A stretch of DNA of 47,177 nt from Bacteroidia bacterium (GTDB taxonomy: Bacteria > Bacteroidota > Bacteroidia > Chitinophagales > Saprospiraceae): the NCBI GenBank assembly GCA_030430845.1, contig JAUIKE010000049.1:1-47177 (forward strand). The letters run 5' to 3'. Each line of letters starts with the position of its first letter. Within the stretch, counting starts at the first letter, position 1. Under the pieces are notes generated by a model. It made no database searches and had not been told where the DNA came from. It worked only from the letters and a program-made list of their open reading frames with translations. The position numbers and the translations under genes were made by a program. This document shows, piece by piece, positions 7,264 through 16,972 of the stretch.

Positions 7264-10200
7264 ATGAGATATTTAGTCGTAGTTAATTTATTGTTGAGTT
7301 TTTTAGTAAACTCTGTCAGCTTGCCGGGTCAGGAAAGGCTGATCTCTCCAGATTTACTACCTACCCCTGAGCCCTCCTATGTGCGCGATCTGAACGCCTT
7401 AAATACCACGGACATAGACTACTTCAAAAACGTATTAAAAGACAAGGATGGTAGGCTCTGGTTTGACCCTGGGGATAAATTCAGCGTGTACACCTCTCTT
7501 AACCTGGTTCAGTATGATGGTTATTCCTTTACACCGATTAATTTAGGCCTCCATCCCGAGTTATCGACCATGAGCACGACTATTTGTGGTATTACAAAAG
7601 AGGGAACTTTTTTTGGATACACCAATAGCGTTTTTAAGAACATTGTTTTCTATATAGATCCCCAAAGTCGCCAGTTCGATTTTTTTGATCTGGACACGCT
7701 TAATATAGCCGGTCTCCAGATTCGAAATGTCATCCAAACTGAAGCTTCCCCACTACTGATATTGGCTTCAGCTGAACATAATTTTTATTTACTGACCCTT
7801 GAGGAAGGGGAATTGGATATTTTAAAAAAAATAGAGCTTGGAAAAAACATTCGACTTCCCCACAGTTCCAATGTTCCACAACTACCGTTGGTGGAGACGG
7901 AAAACGGCATTTGGTTTCTGGATCATTTGCTCAGCCTGATTCATTACGCCCCTCAAAAGGACCGGTTTATTCAATATGACACCGATCATTTTCCGGCCTC
8001 GCCCAATGACCAGACTGATTACAATAACTTTCAAGCACCTAAGTTAATCCGACTAAAAAATCAACTTATCGTATACTTCCCGGTCTATCCCGACCAAGTT
8101 TTTAAGCTGGATCTTCAGGATGGCGATATTACTCCATTTCCTCGTTTTCCGGCGGGCTGGAATTTAAAAGATGTTTTTGCCGATGAAAGCGACAACATCC
8201 TGCTCCTGTTTCAAACGGCTGACAACAAAACTATGGCTTTAGTAAAGGATGAGATGGGGTATTGGTACAATTTCTCCAGATTCTTTGAAAACTTTCGAAG
8301 TGAACACATTTTCCAAATGAAAGCCGAGAGCTTTTTTCAGCACATCTTCCTGCTCTCGCAAAACCACTTCATGAGTATGGGAATAAAGGAGACCGATGGC
8401 ATCCAGTCTTATGCAATCCCCGGGGCTATAGGAGTTGCAGGAGCTTTCCTTGACAATACCTTCTTATTTTTTGATGAAAACAGGAATTCCTTGATTATAG
8501 ATCCGGCTGAAGGTATACGGTCGATTACTCAGGATACGCTTCCTTATTTGTCTTGCTTTCCGGCTGTAAATGGCGTTTCAAGAAATTTGGTCGAAGGGCG
8601 TCCGGGTTGTTATTGGACAATGGACAGTAATAAAATTTTTGAATTCAACTCCCATGAAGGCGTTTGCAGAGAGTACCCAACGGAGTTTGCCGTAAAACGG
8701 ATGAGTAGGATCAATGACAGCACGCTGGCCCTTGTTATGGTGGGAAGGAGGATGGCCCTTTTTAATACGAATAAAAAAGAAATTCAATGGATCGGCGATT
8801 ATGATAAAGTAGCGCCGGGTTATTACTTCCAATTGCACGCCACTCCGGATTCCATCTTTTGGATACCGACCTCGGGAGGTTTATGGAAAATCGATCCCCG
8901 GGCCGAAAAAAGTGAAGTGATCGGAAATGAATCGGGCTTCGATGATTTTCGCTTCCAAACCATTATTGAAGATCGTAAAGGCCGACTTTGGTTGGGTTCT
9001 ATGGTGGGGGGAATACACATTTATGATCCGAAGAGTGGTGTGGTAGAAGTGATTAATGAAAATCAGGGCTTGGCCAGCAACTCGGTCAGAAGCTTGGTTC
9101 AGGATAAAGAGGGGATCATGTGGGCTGGAACGAGCAACGGACTTAGCCTGATTAATGAGGATGGAGAAGTTTTATTTACCCTTTCAAATGAAGACGGCCT
9201 ACCAGACAATAAGTTTATTTTTTTTGGATCCGCCCGGTCAAAGGATGGTCACCTTTTATTTATCCAGGAACAAGGGATTGCATTGATCGATCCTATTGTG
9301 TTGAAAAAAAACCTCCTGGAAGGAATAACACCCGGCCCGGTTTTCCTGACCAGCCTGTCTTATTTTGATGACCAGAAAAATCAGGAGATCACCAAATCGG
9401 GGATCATCAGCTTAACTGAGCACCTCAAGCTCCCTGCTGCAAAGCGTTATCTCAAGCTTAAAGTAGCATTGCCTGACTATTACCAGCCCGAAGAAAATCA
9501 TTTCGCCTACAAGATCGAGGGGAGGGATAAGGATTGGACATATGTAGGTTCACAAAATGAGATTTTCTTAAATCACTTATCCGCCGGACGCTATCAGTTA
9601 CTCATCAAGGGCGCCAATTATCGCAATTTATGGTCCTCCGCCCCCCTGGTCCTGGAGATTCAGGCCGGAGAGTTTTTTTATAAAAAAACGTGGTTTTACT
9701 TTTCCGTCTTTTCAGTGATAAGCCTCTTGATATTTTTGTGGATACGTCGCCTGCGCATGGAAAAAGTACGTCTGGAAAACGAAGTTAACCGGCGCACCCA
9801 ACAGATCAGAACGGATAAAGAGCTCATCGCTCAGCAAGCCGAAGAGTTACGCAAACTGGACGAACTAAAATCCCGCTTTTTCACCAACATTTCCCACGAG
9901 CTTCGCACCCCCATCACCCTGATCACAGCTCCGGTTGACAAGATCATTAAACAGAAGGCTAACGCCCTTAGCAAGGACGTACAAAAAAGCCTTCGGATGG
10001 TATTACAAAATGGACGGAATCTGCTCCAATTAGTGGAGGAACTCCTGGACCTGTCTAGGTTAGACGCTAACAAACTCGAGTTGAACGAAAAACCCACTCC
10101 CCTTCTCCAGTTCTCTCGTCAGCTTTTCAGCGCGTTTGAATCCAGGGCGGCCGCACAAAAAATACGATACTCATTTAAGACCGAAATTTCAGCAGGCAGT

Positions 10201-11433
10201 CAGTATTATCTTGACCGCAAACGGCTGGAAAAGATCATCAATAATCTACTGTCAAATGCCATAAAATTTACGGATCGGGCCGGAGAGGTGACTTTTGAGG
10301 TAGAAAAAAAAGAAGGGCGCTTGCTGTTCTCCGTAAAAGATAGTGGCCGAGGAATTCCGCCCGAAGATCTGCCACACATATTTGAGCGGTACTTCCAGAC
10401 CAATCGGCCTAGCCTGGCCCGGGAAGGCGGAGCAGGCATAGGCCTGGCCCTGTCCAGGGAATTAGCGAAATTGATGCAGGGCGAGCTTAGCGTACTGAGT
10501 CAATGGGAAAAGGGAAGCACCTTTATTCTGGATATTCCCGTTCGGCAGGCCGAAAAACGGACGCCGGTTCCCCTTGAAGTAAAAGCCCCTGTAGTAAAAA
10601 CAATGAGTTCAAGTGTTCCGGGTATTTCCAGTAATGGTGCCACTTCCGCTTCTATTCTGGTGGTAGAAGATAATCCCGACATGCAAGAGTTGATCCTTTC
10701 TTTGTTGTCCGACATTTACTATTGTCAGATAGCCAATAACGGCGCAGAAGCCTGGCAGTGGATCCATTCCGGGAAAATAAAACCAAAGGACATTGACCTG
10801 ATCCTTTCCGACATCATGATGCCTGAGATGGATGGTTATGAACTATTGGAAAATATCAAGCAGCATCCCGAATGGCAGCAAAAACCCATGATGATGCTCA
10901 CCGCTTTAGCTAACGAGGAAGACAAGTTGCAAGCCCTCCGCCTGGGCGTAGACGATTACCTGCTCAAACCCTTTTCTCCGGAAGAGTTGATGGTGCGCCT
11001 GGCTAATCTGATCGGTAATTATCGTCAAAAACTGGCTTTCCTTCAAAAAACATCCAAGGAAGAAGTCAATATTGATTTTGAAGATATGCCGTCGGCTGAT
11101 CAACAATGGTTACAACAACTGGAAGAAGGCGCTAAGACTGCCCTCGAAAAAAAGATCGAAATAAGCGTCAGCTATATGGCTGATCAGATGGCCCTGAGCG
11201 AAAGGCAGCTCCGCCGTCGCATTAAAGAAATGACCGGGCTGTCTTCCAAGCAGTACATCCAGGAGGTCAAACTCCAAAAGGCACGCCATTTGTTGGAGAA
11301 CAAAGTTTTCCACACCATTGCAGAAGTAGCCTACGCCAGTGGCTTTAATACGCCCGGCTATTTCACCCAGGTGTACGAAAAACACTTTGGCAAACGCCCG
11401 GCAGATTATTTAGCAGAAACAAGCCCAAAATGA
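7264..11433 (+). CDS. Hybrid two-component system protein (HTCS) 1: sensor, kinase, receiver, AraC
   Basis: A 1389-residue protein. It has a signal peptide, a long periplasmic beta-propeller sensor of two-component-regulator repeats (for example 'DRKGRLWLGSMVGGIHIYDP' and 'DKEGIMWAGTSNGLSLIN'), and a Y_Y_Y domain (about 720-795). A transmembrane helix lies around 808-828. The HisKA domain has phospho-acceptor H878 in 'FFTNISHELRTP', and the ATPase domain has N, G1 and G2 boxes ('NNLLSNAIKFT', 'DSGRGIP', 'GAGIGLAL'). The receiver domain has D1183 and K1235, and a C-terminal AraC HTH spans about 1299-1385. All phosphotransfer residues are present, so it should be functional. HTCS proteins usually control adjacent polysaccharide loci; here the next gene encodes a giant secreted HYR protein and no SusC/D pair is present. 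Confidence 0.93.
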   Translation: MRYLVVVNLLLSFLVNSVSLPGQERLISPDLLPTPEPSYVRDLNALNTTDIDYFKNVLKDKDGRLWFDPGDKFSVYTSLNLVQYDGYSFTPINLGLHPELSTMSTTICGITKEGTFFGYTNSVFKNIVFYIDPQSRQFDFFDLDTLNIAGLQIRNVIQTEASPLLILASAEHNFYLLTLEEGELDILKKIELGKNIRLPHSSNVPQLPLVETENGIWFLDHLLSLIHYAPQKDRFIQYDTDHFPASPNDQTDYNNFQAPKLIRLKNQLIVYFPVYPDQVFKLDLQDGDITPFPRFPAGWNLKDVFADESDNILLLFQTADNKTMALVKDEMGYWYNFSRFFENFRSEHIFQMKAESFFQHIFLLSQNHFMSMGIKETDGIQSYAIPGAIGVAGAFLDNTFLFFDENRNSLIIDPAEGIRSITQDTLPYLSCFPAVNGVSRNLVEGRPGCYWTMDSNKIFEFNSHEGVCREYPTEFAVKRMSRINDSTLALVMVGRRMALFNTNKKEIQWIGDYDKVAPGYYFQLHATPDSIFWIPTSGGLWKIDPRAEKSEVIGNESGFDDFRFQTIIEDRKGRLWLGSMVGGIHIYDPKSGVVEVINENQGLASNSVRSLVQDKEGIMWAGTSNGLSLINEDGEVLFTLSNEDGLPDNKFIFFGSARSKDGHLLFIQEQGIALIDPIVLKKNLLEGITPGPVFLTSLSYFDDQKNQEITKSGIISLTEHLKLPAAKRYLKLKVALPDYYQPEENHFAYKIEGRDKDWTYVGSQNEIFLNHLSAGRYQLLIKGANYRNLWSSAPLVLEIQAGEFFYKKTWFYFSVFSVISLLIFLWIRRLRMEKVRLENEVNRRTQQIRTDKELIAQQAEELRKLDELKSRFFTNISHELRTPITLITAPVDKIIKQKANALSKDVQKSLRMVLQNGRNLLQLVEELLDLSRLDANKLELNEKPTPLLQFSRQLFSAFESRAAAQKIRYSFKTEISAGSQYYLDRKRLEKIINNLLSNAIKFTDRAGEVTFEVEKKEGRLLFSVKDSGRGIPPEDLPHIFERYFQTNRPSLAREGGAGIGLALSRELAKLMQGELSVLSQWEKGSTFILDIPVRQAEKRTPVPLEVKAPVVKTMSSSVPGISSNGATSASILVVEDNPDMQELILSLLSDIYYCQIANNGAEAWQWIHSGKIKPKDIDLILSDIMMPEMDGYELLENIKQHPEWQQKPMMMLTALANEEDKLQALRLGVDDYLLKPFSPEELMVRLANLIGNYRQKLAFLQKTSKEEVNIDFEDMPSADQQWLQQLEEGAKTALEKKIEISVSYMADQMALSERQLRRRIKEMTGLSSKQYIQEVKLQKARHLLENKVFHTIAEVAYASGFNTPGYFTQVYEKHFGKRPADYLAETSPK

Positions 11434-11451
11434 CTAATTTCCTTGCTCCCT

Positions 11452-11485
11452 GGCCGTTTTTTTGAAAGAAATGGCCGTTTTTTTT
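11452..11485 (+). terminator. Rho-independent terminator of HTCS 1 gene
   Basis: GGCC at 11452-11455 pairs with GGCC at 11473-11476. Between them seven T can pair with the A-rich right arm (two wobble pairs), leaving a 3-nt TGA loop, and GTTTTTTTT follows. This explains the apparent 13-bp direct repeat TGGCCG-T7 at 21-bp spacing. It implies that HTCS 1 and the following gene are transcribed separately. Confidence 0.6.
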
Positions 11486-11546
11486 AACCCCTTCTCCCCC
11501 ATCTTTGAGCTGATATTTACCGGATGTACACTCAAAGATTTTAACC

Positions 11547-14500
11547 ATGAAATATATCTATACAACAGCAGCAGTTATTTTTCTTTTTTTTCTACACATT
11601 CCTTTTAACTCCATTTTTGCCCAAGGCCAATTAGTTGCCGACGGCAATGTCCATGAGATCAAATACCAGGGAAAAAATTATTTGGATCTAAAAATACCAG
11701 CCGACCTTGACCTTCTTCAGTACAACCAGCTCACCTTTGTACTAAAGGGGGCCGATGGAGGAAGGAGGAAGATTCCCTTTATTTGCACCGAAGCCGGAGG
11801 AGAAGGGGCTAAGGTCACCGCCACCTTTGAATTAGGAGAAAGTGGCGATGTACTTATTCCGGGAAGTACTGTACGCTTTATCGTTGGCGGACAAGGCGAA
11901 AGTGTACGCAGCGGCGAAGCGGATGGAGCCGGGGGGGGTGGTGGAACGGGTTTATTGTATAAAAGCCCGGATGTAGAAGGGAATGGTACTTGCGAGGATT
12001 TTGTAGTCGACGGAGGCGGTTTACAAGCTCTCCCAACGGCTTCCCCAAATTGGTCGAATCGTAATTCATGCTGGGTCATTTTGGCTGTGGCAGGAGCCGG
12101 AGGAGGTGCCTATGCACCGGGGGGCTGCGCCCAGGCCGGTACCGGCAAAGGAGGAGAACAGGGAGAAAGTGGTTCCGATGGTAAGGGCTTGAGCGGGGGC
12201 TCCGGAGGCACAGGCGGTAGCGCAGGGCAGAATGCCTGGGGTGGAGGTGGAGGTGGTTATAAGTTGAAATATTGGGATAAAGACAGCAAACATGGACAGG
12301 GAGGCGGTTTATTTGGTGGAAATGGGGCCTCCGCGCAAACATTTGATGTTTCCGCCGGAGGCTGGGGGTATGGCGGCGGCGGATCTGGCAAGCAAACTGC
12401 AGGCACCGGTGGTGGCGGCGGCGGTTTCTCCGGCGGTGGCGGTGGCGACCTTTATGAGGCCGGTGGGGGTGGCGGTAGTTTTGTCAACTCAGCTGCGTAT
12501 AGTTCTCATAAAAAGGGAGGCGGAAGTGACAAAACCCCTAACAATGGATGGATCACTTATGAATTTAGCAATAATGCCGATCTGGTCGATGCCCCTGTCG
12601 CCCGGTGTAAAGATATTGTAGTGGGAGTGGAAGGAAGCGATTTTGCTCATGTCACTCCCGACCTGGCCGATGACGGCAGTTATGATCCGGAAGGACGGGC
12701 ATTAACTTTCGGGCTGTATACCACCTGCGATGTGGATGAAGATAATTGTACCGTTTATTACGGGGATGACTTCGGCTACGGCTGCGGCCTTGTTGGAGAA
12801 ACAGTTACCCTACAGTTGGCCGTCAGCAACGGCCTTAAGGAATCGACCTGCCAATTTTTAGTAGAAATCGAAGAAGGCAATCCCGTGCCTGTCATCTGCC
12901 CTGAAAATATTGTCGTTAATGCCGATCCGGCTACCTGTAGCAGGGTCCTTAATGAAGACCTCCTGGTAGAAGATTTAGGTACCTGTAACGGCATTCTGGA
13001 AAACAGTATTGTAACGCCTTCAGGCAATACGGATAATATTAACACCTTCAAAGGAAATGTCATTTCGGGTGAATTTGAAATGGGCGTGACCACCATCTAC
13101 TATACCGTCAAACGAGAAAGTGACGACCAATCCACTTCCTGCTCTTTTACAGTAAGGATTAATGACGGTAGTAGCCCGGAACTGAACTGCCCGGCCAATA
13201 TCACGATGGATCTGCCAAGCGGGGAATGCAGCAGAACCATTTCTCAAGGGCTGGAGGCCGAATGGATCGACAATTGTTCAACCGTCCTGTCCCATACCAT
13301 CGTAATAGAAGAAGATGATGATGATGGAGGTGACGGCCTGTCAACCGATCCTCCCTCCCTCCCCGGGCTGCTTTCCAGCTATGAATTTGAAAGCGGTACA
13401 ACAAGGGTGACTTATCTATTACAAGATGACAATGGCTTTCATGACCAATGCTCCTTCACCGTAAGTCTTGTCGACAATGAAGCTCCAACCGCCCGCTGTT
13501 TTCCTGACATCATTTATCAATTGGACGATCCGCCCGCCAACCTAATCGATGAAATTGACAATGGCTCCTATGATAATTGCAACATTGTTAGCCGAACGCT
13601 CAACCGATCTTTTGACTTTGACTGTAATAATGTCGGTGCCCGCCGGTCGGTAACGCTTACAGTTAAGGATGCTCAGGGGAATGAGGATGAGTGTTACGCC
13701 AACATTCTGGTCAGAGATCAAGTCGGACCCATTGCGAAATGTCATCAGGGGCTCGGACTTTCGCTAAGAGACAACGGCACCGCTGTTTTGCCCATCAGCC
13801 TTATTGATAACGGCTCGTATGATGCCTGCGGTATTGCCTCCCGTTCACTCAGCAAGACTTCCTTTACCTGCGCAGATATCGGGCCCCAAACTGTGACCCT
13901 GTTCCTCATCGACAATAATGGCAACACCAGCCAATGTGACGCCCAGATCAGTGTAAATGACGGTATCTCCCCCAAGGCTATTTGCAGAGACATCAGTGTG
14001 TCGGTAAATGCCGAAGGAGAAGCTGTCATCGGTACCAGTGATATTAACAATGACTCCTACGATAATTGTGGTATCCGCTCAATGAGTCTGGACAAAAACA
14101 CTTTTGATTGCAACGATATCGGCACAGAAAATACCGTTACCCTGACCGTCACCGATCATAATGGCACTACTGGCAGCTGCATTGCTAAAGTCACCGTCGA
14201 AGACAATGTAGCCCCCAATGCCCTTTGTCAGGACGTAAGCATACAACTTGATGCGAATGGCGAAGGCTCCATTTCTGCAGCAGCCGTCAATAAGGCTTCG
14301 TATGATGCTTGCGGCATCGCCGGTTTAAGCCTGAATAAGGATCATTTCACCTCTGCTGACCTCGGAGACAATACCGTCACGCTAACCGTCACCGATGTAC
14401 ATGGAAATGTCAACTCCTGTAATGCGACTGTAAGGGTTGAGGATAATGTCGGGCCGGAAGCCCTGTGCCGGAATGTGGTCGTGCAATTGGATGAAGACGG

Positions 14501-16805
14501 CAGTGGATCCACTACCGCAGAGGAAGTCGATAACGGTTCTAACGACGCCGGCGGGATCGCTAGTCTTGTATTGGATCGCAGCAGTTTTTCCTGTAATGAT
14601 GTCGGGGACCATACCGTGACATTGACGGCAACCGATAACAACGGCAACTCCAGTACCTGTACCGCAACTGTTACAGTAGAGGATAAGCTGCCTCCCGTCA
14701 TTACTTGTCAGGACATTACGGTTCAGCTCAAGGCCGACGGTTCTTTTCGAATCCCGTCTGCTAATTTTATTAGAACTAATGTTATAACCAGCCAAAGCGA
14801 CAATTGTGCTTTTGGGACAGTTGTGAGGATTTTTGGAGGAGCATCTTTCTCTTGTGCGGATGTAGGCACCCCTCTGACAAGGTCGATCATAGTATTCGAT
14901 GTCAATGGCAATCCTTCTAACAAGTGCTTTTTTAACATCACAGCGCAAGATGTGACGCCTCCGGAGGCTCGCTGTAAAGACATTACCCTTGCACTGGATG
15001 AGAACGGGCTTGTGGATTTTATACCTTCCATGCTGGATGACGGATCTTCCGACAATTGCGAACTGGCGCTTCAAAAATATACGATTAGGTCTCTTAGCTG
15101 TGCAGATATCGGGTCTTTTACGAGTACCTTTACGGTAAAAGATCTTGCAGGTAATACAAGCTCCTGCTCTGCCATGGTGACGGTCGTCGATAACCGTCCC
15201 CCTATCCCGCATAACGCCTCTCTGCCAACCTTCAACATGGAGTGTTCTGTCAGCTTAGCTACACCTATCGCAATTGACAACTGTGCCGGCATTATACAAG
15301 GTACCACCGATGACCCGACCTCCTTCACCGAGCAGGGCACCTATACCGTCAACTGGATGTATGACGATGGTAATGGTAATGTGGCAACTCAAACTCAAAC
15401 CGTCATCGTCAGTGATGTCTCTAAACCTATGCCGTATGAGGCTTCACTACCAGCGATCATCGGCGAGTGCTCCGCTAGTGTCAGTAGTTTTCCATTAGCC
15501 TTTGATAACTGTGAGGGGCTTATCATTTTAGGCTACACCACTGATCCCTTGTATTATTCCGAGCAAGGCACCTACACCATTACCTGGACTTATGATGACG
15601 GCAATGGCAATACCTCCACACAATTGCAAACGGTCATCGTCGATGATGTCACTGCGCCCTTGCCCGACATGGCTTCACTGCCTACCATCACCGGCGAGTG
15701 TTCTGCAAGCGTTTTGGAGGCTCCCACCGCTACTGATAACTGCGAAGGAATCATCACAGGCACCACCAATGATCCGCTAACCTATACCGAACAAGGTACC
15801 CACACCATCACCTGGACCTTCGATGACAGCAACGGTAATATAGAAACACAAACGCAGACTGTCATCGTTGATGATGTCACGGCTCCCGTACCCGATCAGT
15901 ATGCCGGCCTGCCGGTTTATTTGCCCTCCATTGAAGGAGAATGCGAAGTAAGTGTAGATGTTGCCCCCACTGCCACCGATAATTGTGCCGGCACAATCAC
16001 CGGAACCACCACAGATCCGCTCTATTACGACGAGCCTGGAACCTACTGGATCAGATGGACCTATGACGACGGCAACGGTAACCTCGCCGGTCAGCTGCAA
16101 AAAGTAAGCGTTCAGGACCATACCGCACCCATTGCCCTTTGTAAGAATACGACTATCCAGATAGATGAAAACGGGCAGGCTACGCTGCTACCCACTATGA
16201 TCGACAACGGCTCTTTTGATGAATGCAGTCCGATCAGCATGCAAGTCGGGCTCTTATCGGGCGACTTCGGCCCGGAGGGGCTTCCTTTGGCGGAAATTCC
16301 CTTCAACTGCTCCGTACTGGGTGAAAAGGAAGTATATCTACTCATTACCGACGCAGCCGGCATGCAGTCTCGTTGTGAGGCCCTGGTATCCATTGAAGCC
16401 AATGGGAACTGCGAAGAAGAAGGCACCTCTAATCCGGGTGAAACCCCTACGCCTCCCAGTCCGGGACCCAGTCCATTTCCCGGCCGCTTCGGTTGGAACC
16501 TGCAGCAATCCGCTGAAAGTCTGGCACAGGATCAGACAAAGCTTCAGGCCTTCCCAACTCCATTCCAGGCCAATTTGACGATCCGCTTCAGCTTATCGCA
16601 AACCGCTAAAACCAGTATAGAGATCATCAATCAGCACGGCCGGCGGGTACGCAGCCTGCTATCTGCCGAAATGGAAGCCGGTGAGCATCAACTAGAATGG
16701 AATGGAACCGACCTCAGCGGCATGCAACTGCCTTCCGGCTTGTATTTGTTGCAGTTGAGAACCGGAAAGGAGGTGATTAATAAGAAGATATTGTTGCAGC
16801 GATAG
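11547..16805 (+). CDS. Giant secreted glycine-rich/HYR repeat protein with T9SS sorting domain
   Basis: A 1752-residue protein. The signal peptide covers residues 1 to about 26. A glycine-rich domain occupies about 112-340, with 'GGGGGGFSGGGGGDLYEAG' and 'GGGGGSFV', resembling the ALK/LTK-type glycine-rich domain. About a dozen HYR/PKD-like modules of roughly 65-90 residues follow, built on 'A.CKDI.V.LDENG', 'DNGSYDNCGI' and 'CTATVTVED'. Next come four modules around 'GECSASV...TATDNCEG.ITGTT.DPL', a final HYR unit and a Pro-rich linker. A type A T9SS C-terminal sorting domain (about 1672-1752) ends in 'NKKILLQR'. Predicted cell-surface adhesin or matrix protein. Calcium binding by the Asp-rich modules is possible but unproven. 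A weak -7-like CATCTTTG sits at 11500-11507. Confidence 0.85.
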   Translation: MKYIYTTAAVIFLFFLHIPFNSIFAQGQLVADGNVHEIKYQGKNYLDLKIPADLDLLQYNQLTFVLKGADGGRRKIPFICTEAGGEGAKVTATFELGESGDVLIPGSTVRFIVGGQGESVRSGEADGAGGGGGTGLLYKSPDVEGNGTCEDFVVDGGGLQALPTASPNWSNRNSCWVILAVAGAGGGAYAPGGCAQAGTGKGGEQGESGSDGKGLSGGSGGTGGSAGQNAWGGGGGGYKLKYWDKDSKHGQGGGLFGGNGASAQTFDVSAGGWGYGGGGSGKQTAGTGGGGGGFSGGGGGDLYEAGGGGGSFVNSAAYSSHKKGGGSDKTPNNGWITYEFSNNADLVDAPVARCKDIVVGVEGSDFAHVTPDLADDGSYDPEGRALTFGLYTTCDVDEDNCTVYYGDDFGYGCGLVGETVTLQLAVSNGLKESTCQFLVEIEEGNPVPVICPENIVVNADPATCSRVLNEDLLVEDLGTCNGILENSIVTPSGNTDNINTFKGNVISGEFEMGVTTIYYTVKRESDDQSTSCSFTVRINDGSSPELNCPANITMDLPSGECSRTISQGLEAEWIDNCSTVLSHTIVIEEDDDDGGDGLSTDPPSLPGLLSSYEFESGTTRVTYLLQDDNGFHDQCSFTVSLVDNEAPTARCFPDIIYQLDDPPANLIDEIDNGSYDNCNIVSRTLNRSFDFDCNNVGARRSVTLTVKDAQGNEDECYANILVRDQVGPIAKCHQGLGLSLRDNGTAVLPISLIDNGSYDACGIASRSLSKTSFTCADIGPQTVTLFLIDNNGNTSQCDAQISVNDGISPKAICRDISVSVNAEGEAVIGTSDINNDSYDNCGIRSMSLDKNTFDCNDIGTENTVTLTVTDHNGTTGSCIAKVTVEDNVAPNALCQDVSIQLDANGEGSISAAAVNKASYDACGIAGLSLNKDHFTSADLGDNTVTLTVTDVHGNVNSCNATVRVEDNVGPEALCRNVVVQLDEDGSGSTTAEEVDNGSNDAGGIASLVLDRSSFSCNDVGDHTVTLTATDNNGNSSTCTATVTVEDKLPPVITCQDITVQLKADGSFRIPSANFIRTNVITSQSDNCAFGTVVRIFGGASFSCADVGTPLTRSIIVFDVNGNPSNKCFFNITAQDVTPPEARCKDITLALDENGLVDFIPSMLDDGSSDNCELALQKYTIRSLSCADIGSFTSTFTVKDLAGNTSSCSAMVTVVDNRPPIPHNASLPTFNMECSVSLATPIAIDNCAGIIQGTTDDPTSFTEQGTYTVNWMYDDGNGNVATQTQTVIVSDVSKPMPYEASLPAIIGECSASVSSFPLAFDNCEGLIILGYTTDPLYYSEQGTYTITWTYDDGNGNTSTQLQTVIVDDVTAPLPDMASLPTITGECSASVLEAPTATDNCEGIITGTTNDPLTYTEQGTHTITWTFDDSNGNIETQTQTVIVDDVTAPVPDQYAGLPVYLPSIEGECEVSVDVAPTATDNCAGTITGTTTDPLYYDEPGTYWIRWTYDDGNGNLAGQLQKVSVQDHTAPIALCKNTTIQIDENGQATLLPTMIDNGSFDECSPISMQVGLLSGDFGPEGLPLAEIPFNCSVLGEKEVYLLITDAAGMQSRCEALVSIEANGNCEEEGTSNPGETPTPPSPGPSPFPGRFGWNLQQSAESLAQDQTKLQAFPTPFQANLTIRFSLSQTAKTSIEIINQHGRRVRSLLSAEMEAGEHQLEWNGTDLSGMQLPSGLYLLQLRTGKEVINKKILLQR

Positions 16806-16828
16806 TCGAGTTTGGATCTATTAAAACT

Positions 16829-16865
16829 AAGCGTCATCCCCGGCCGGAGGGATGACGCTTTTTAT
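16829..16865 (+). terminator. Rho-independent terminator of giant protein 1 gene
   Basis: A 12-bp GC-rich perfect stem (16829-16840 with 16849-16860) and 8-nt loop, followed by TTTTTATTTAT. It lies 23 nt after the stop codon. Confidence 0.85.
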
Positions 16866-16972
16866 TTATCTCCTCTGATAAAAAGGCAGATCTGGATAAG
16901 ACCTACCTTTTTCCGTATATTTATCATTAATTGGAATAATCAAAATTTTGCTATTTAGAAATACCGAACCCA

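Noticed and set aside
11451..11485. 13-bp direct repeat TGGCCG-T7 at exactly 21-nt spacing before giant gene 1, at first taken for an HTCS operator
   Set aside because: The same bases fold into a GGCC-ended hairpin with a 3-nt loop followed by eight T, so a transcription terminator explains them more simply.
11931..11938. G8 run inside the glycine-rich coding region, considered as a phase-variation switch
   Set aside because: Gly codons make G runs unavoidable here, the gene is in frame, and nothing else points to switching.
14382..15212. 276-codon open frame antisense to the HYR repeats
   Set aside because: It is a shadow of the repetitive, GC-biased coding strand; the translation has no family resemblance and mirrors the repeat period.
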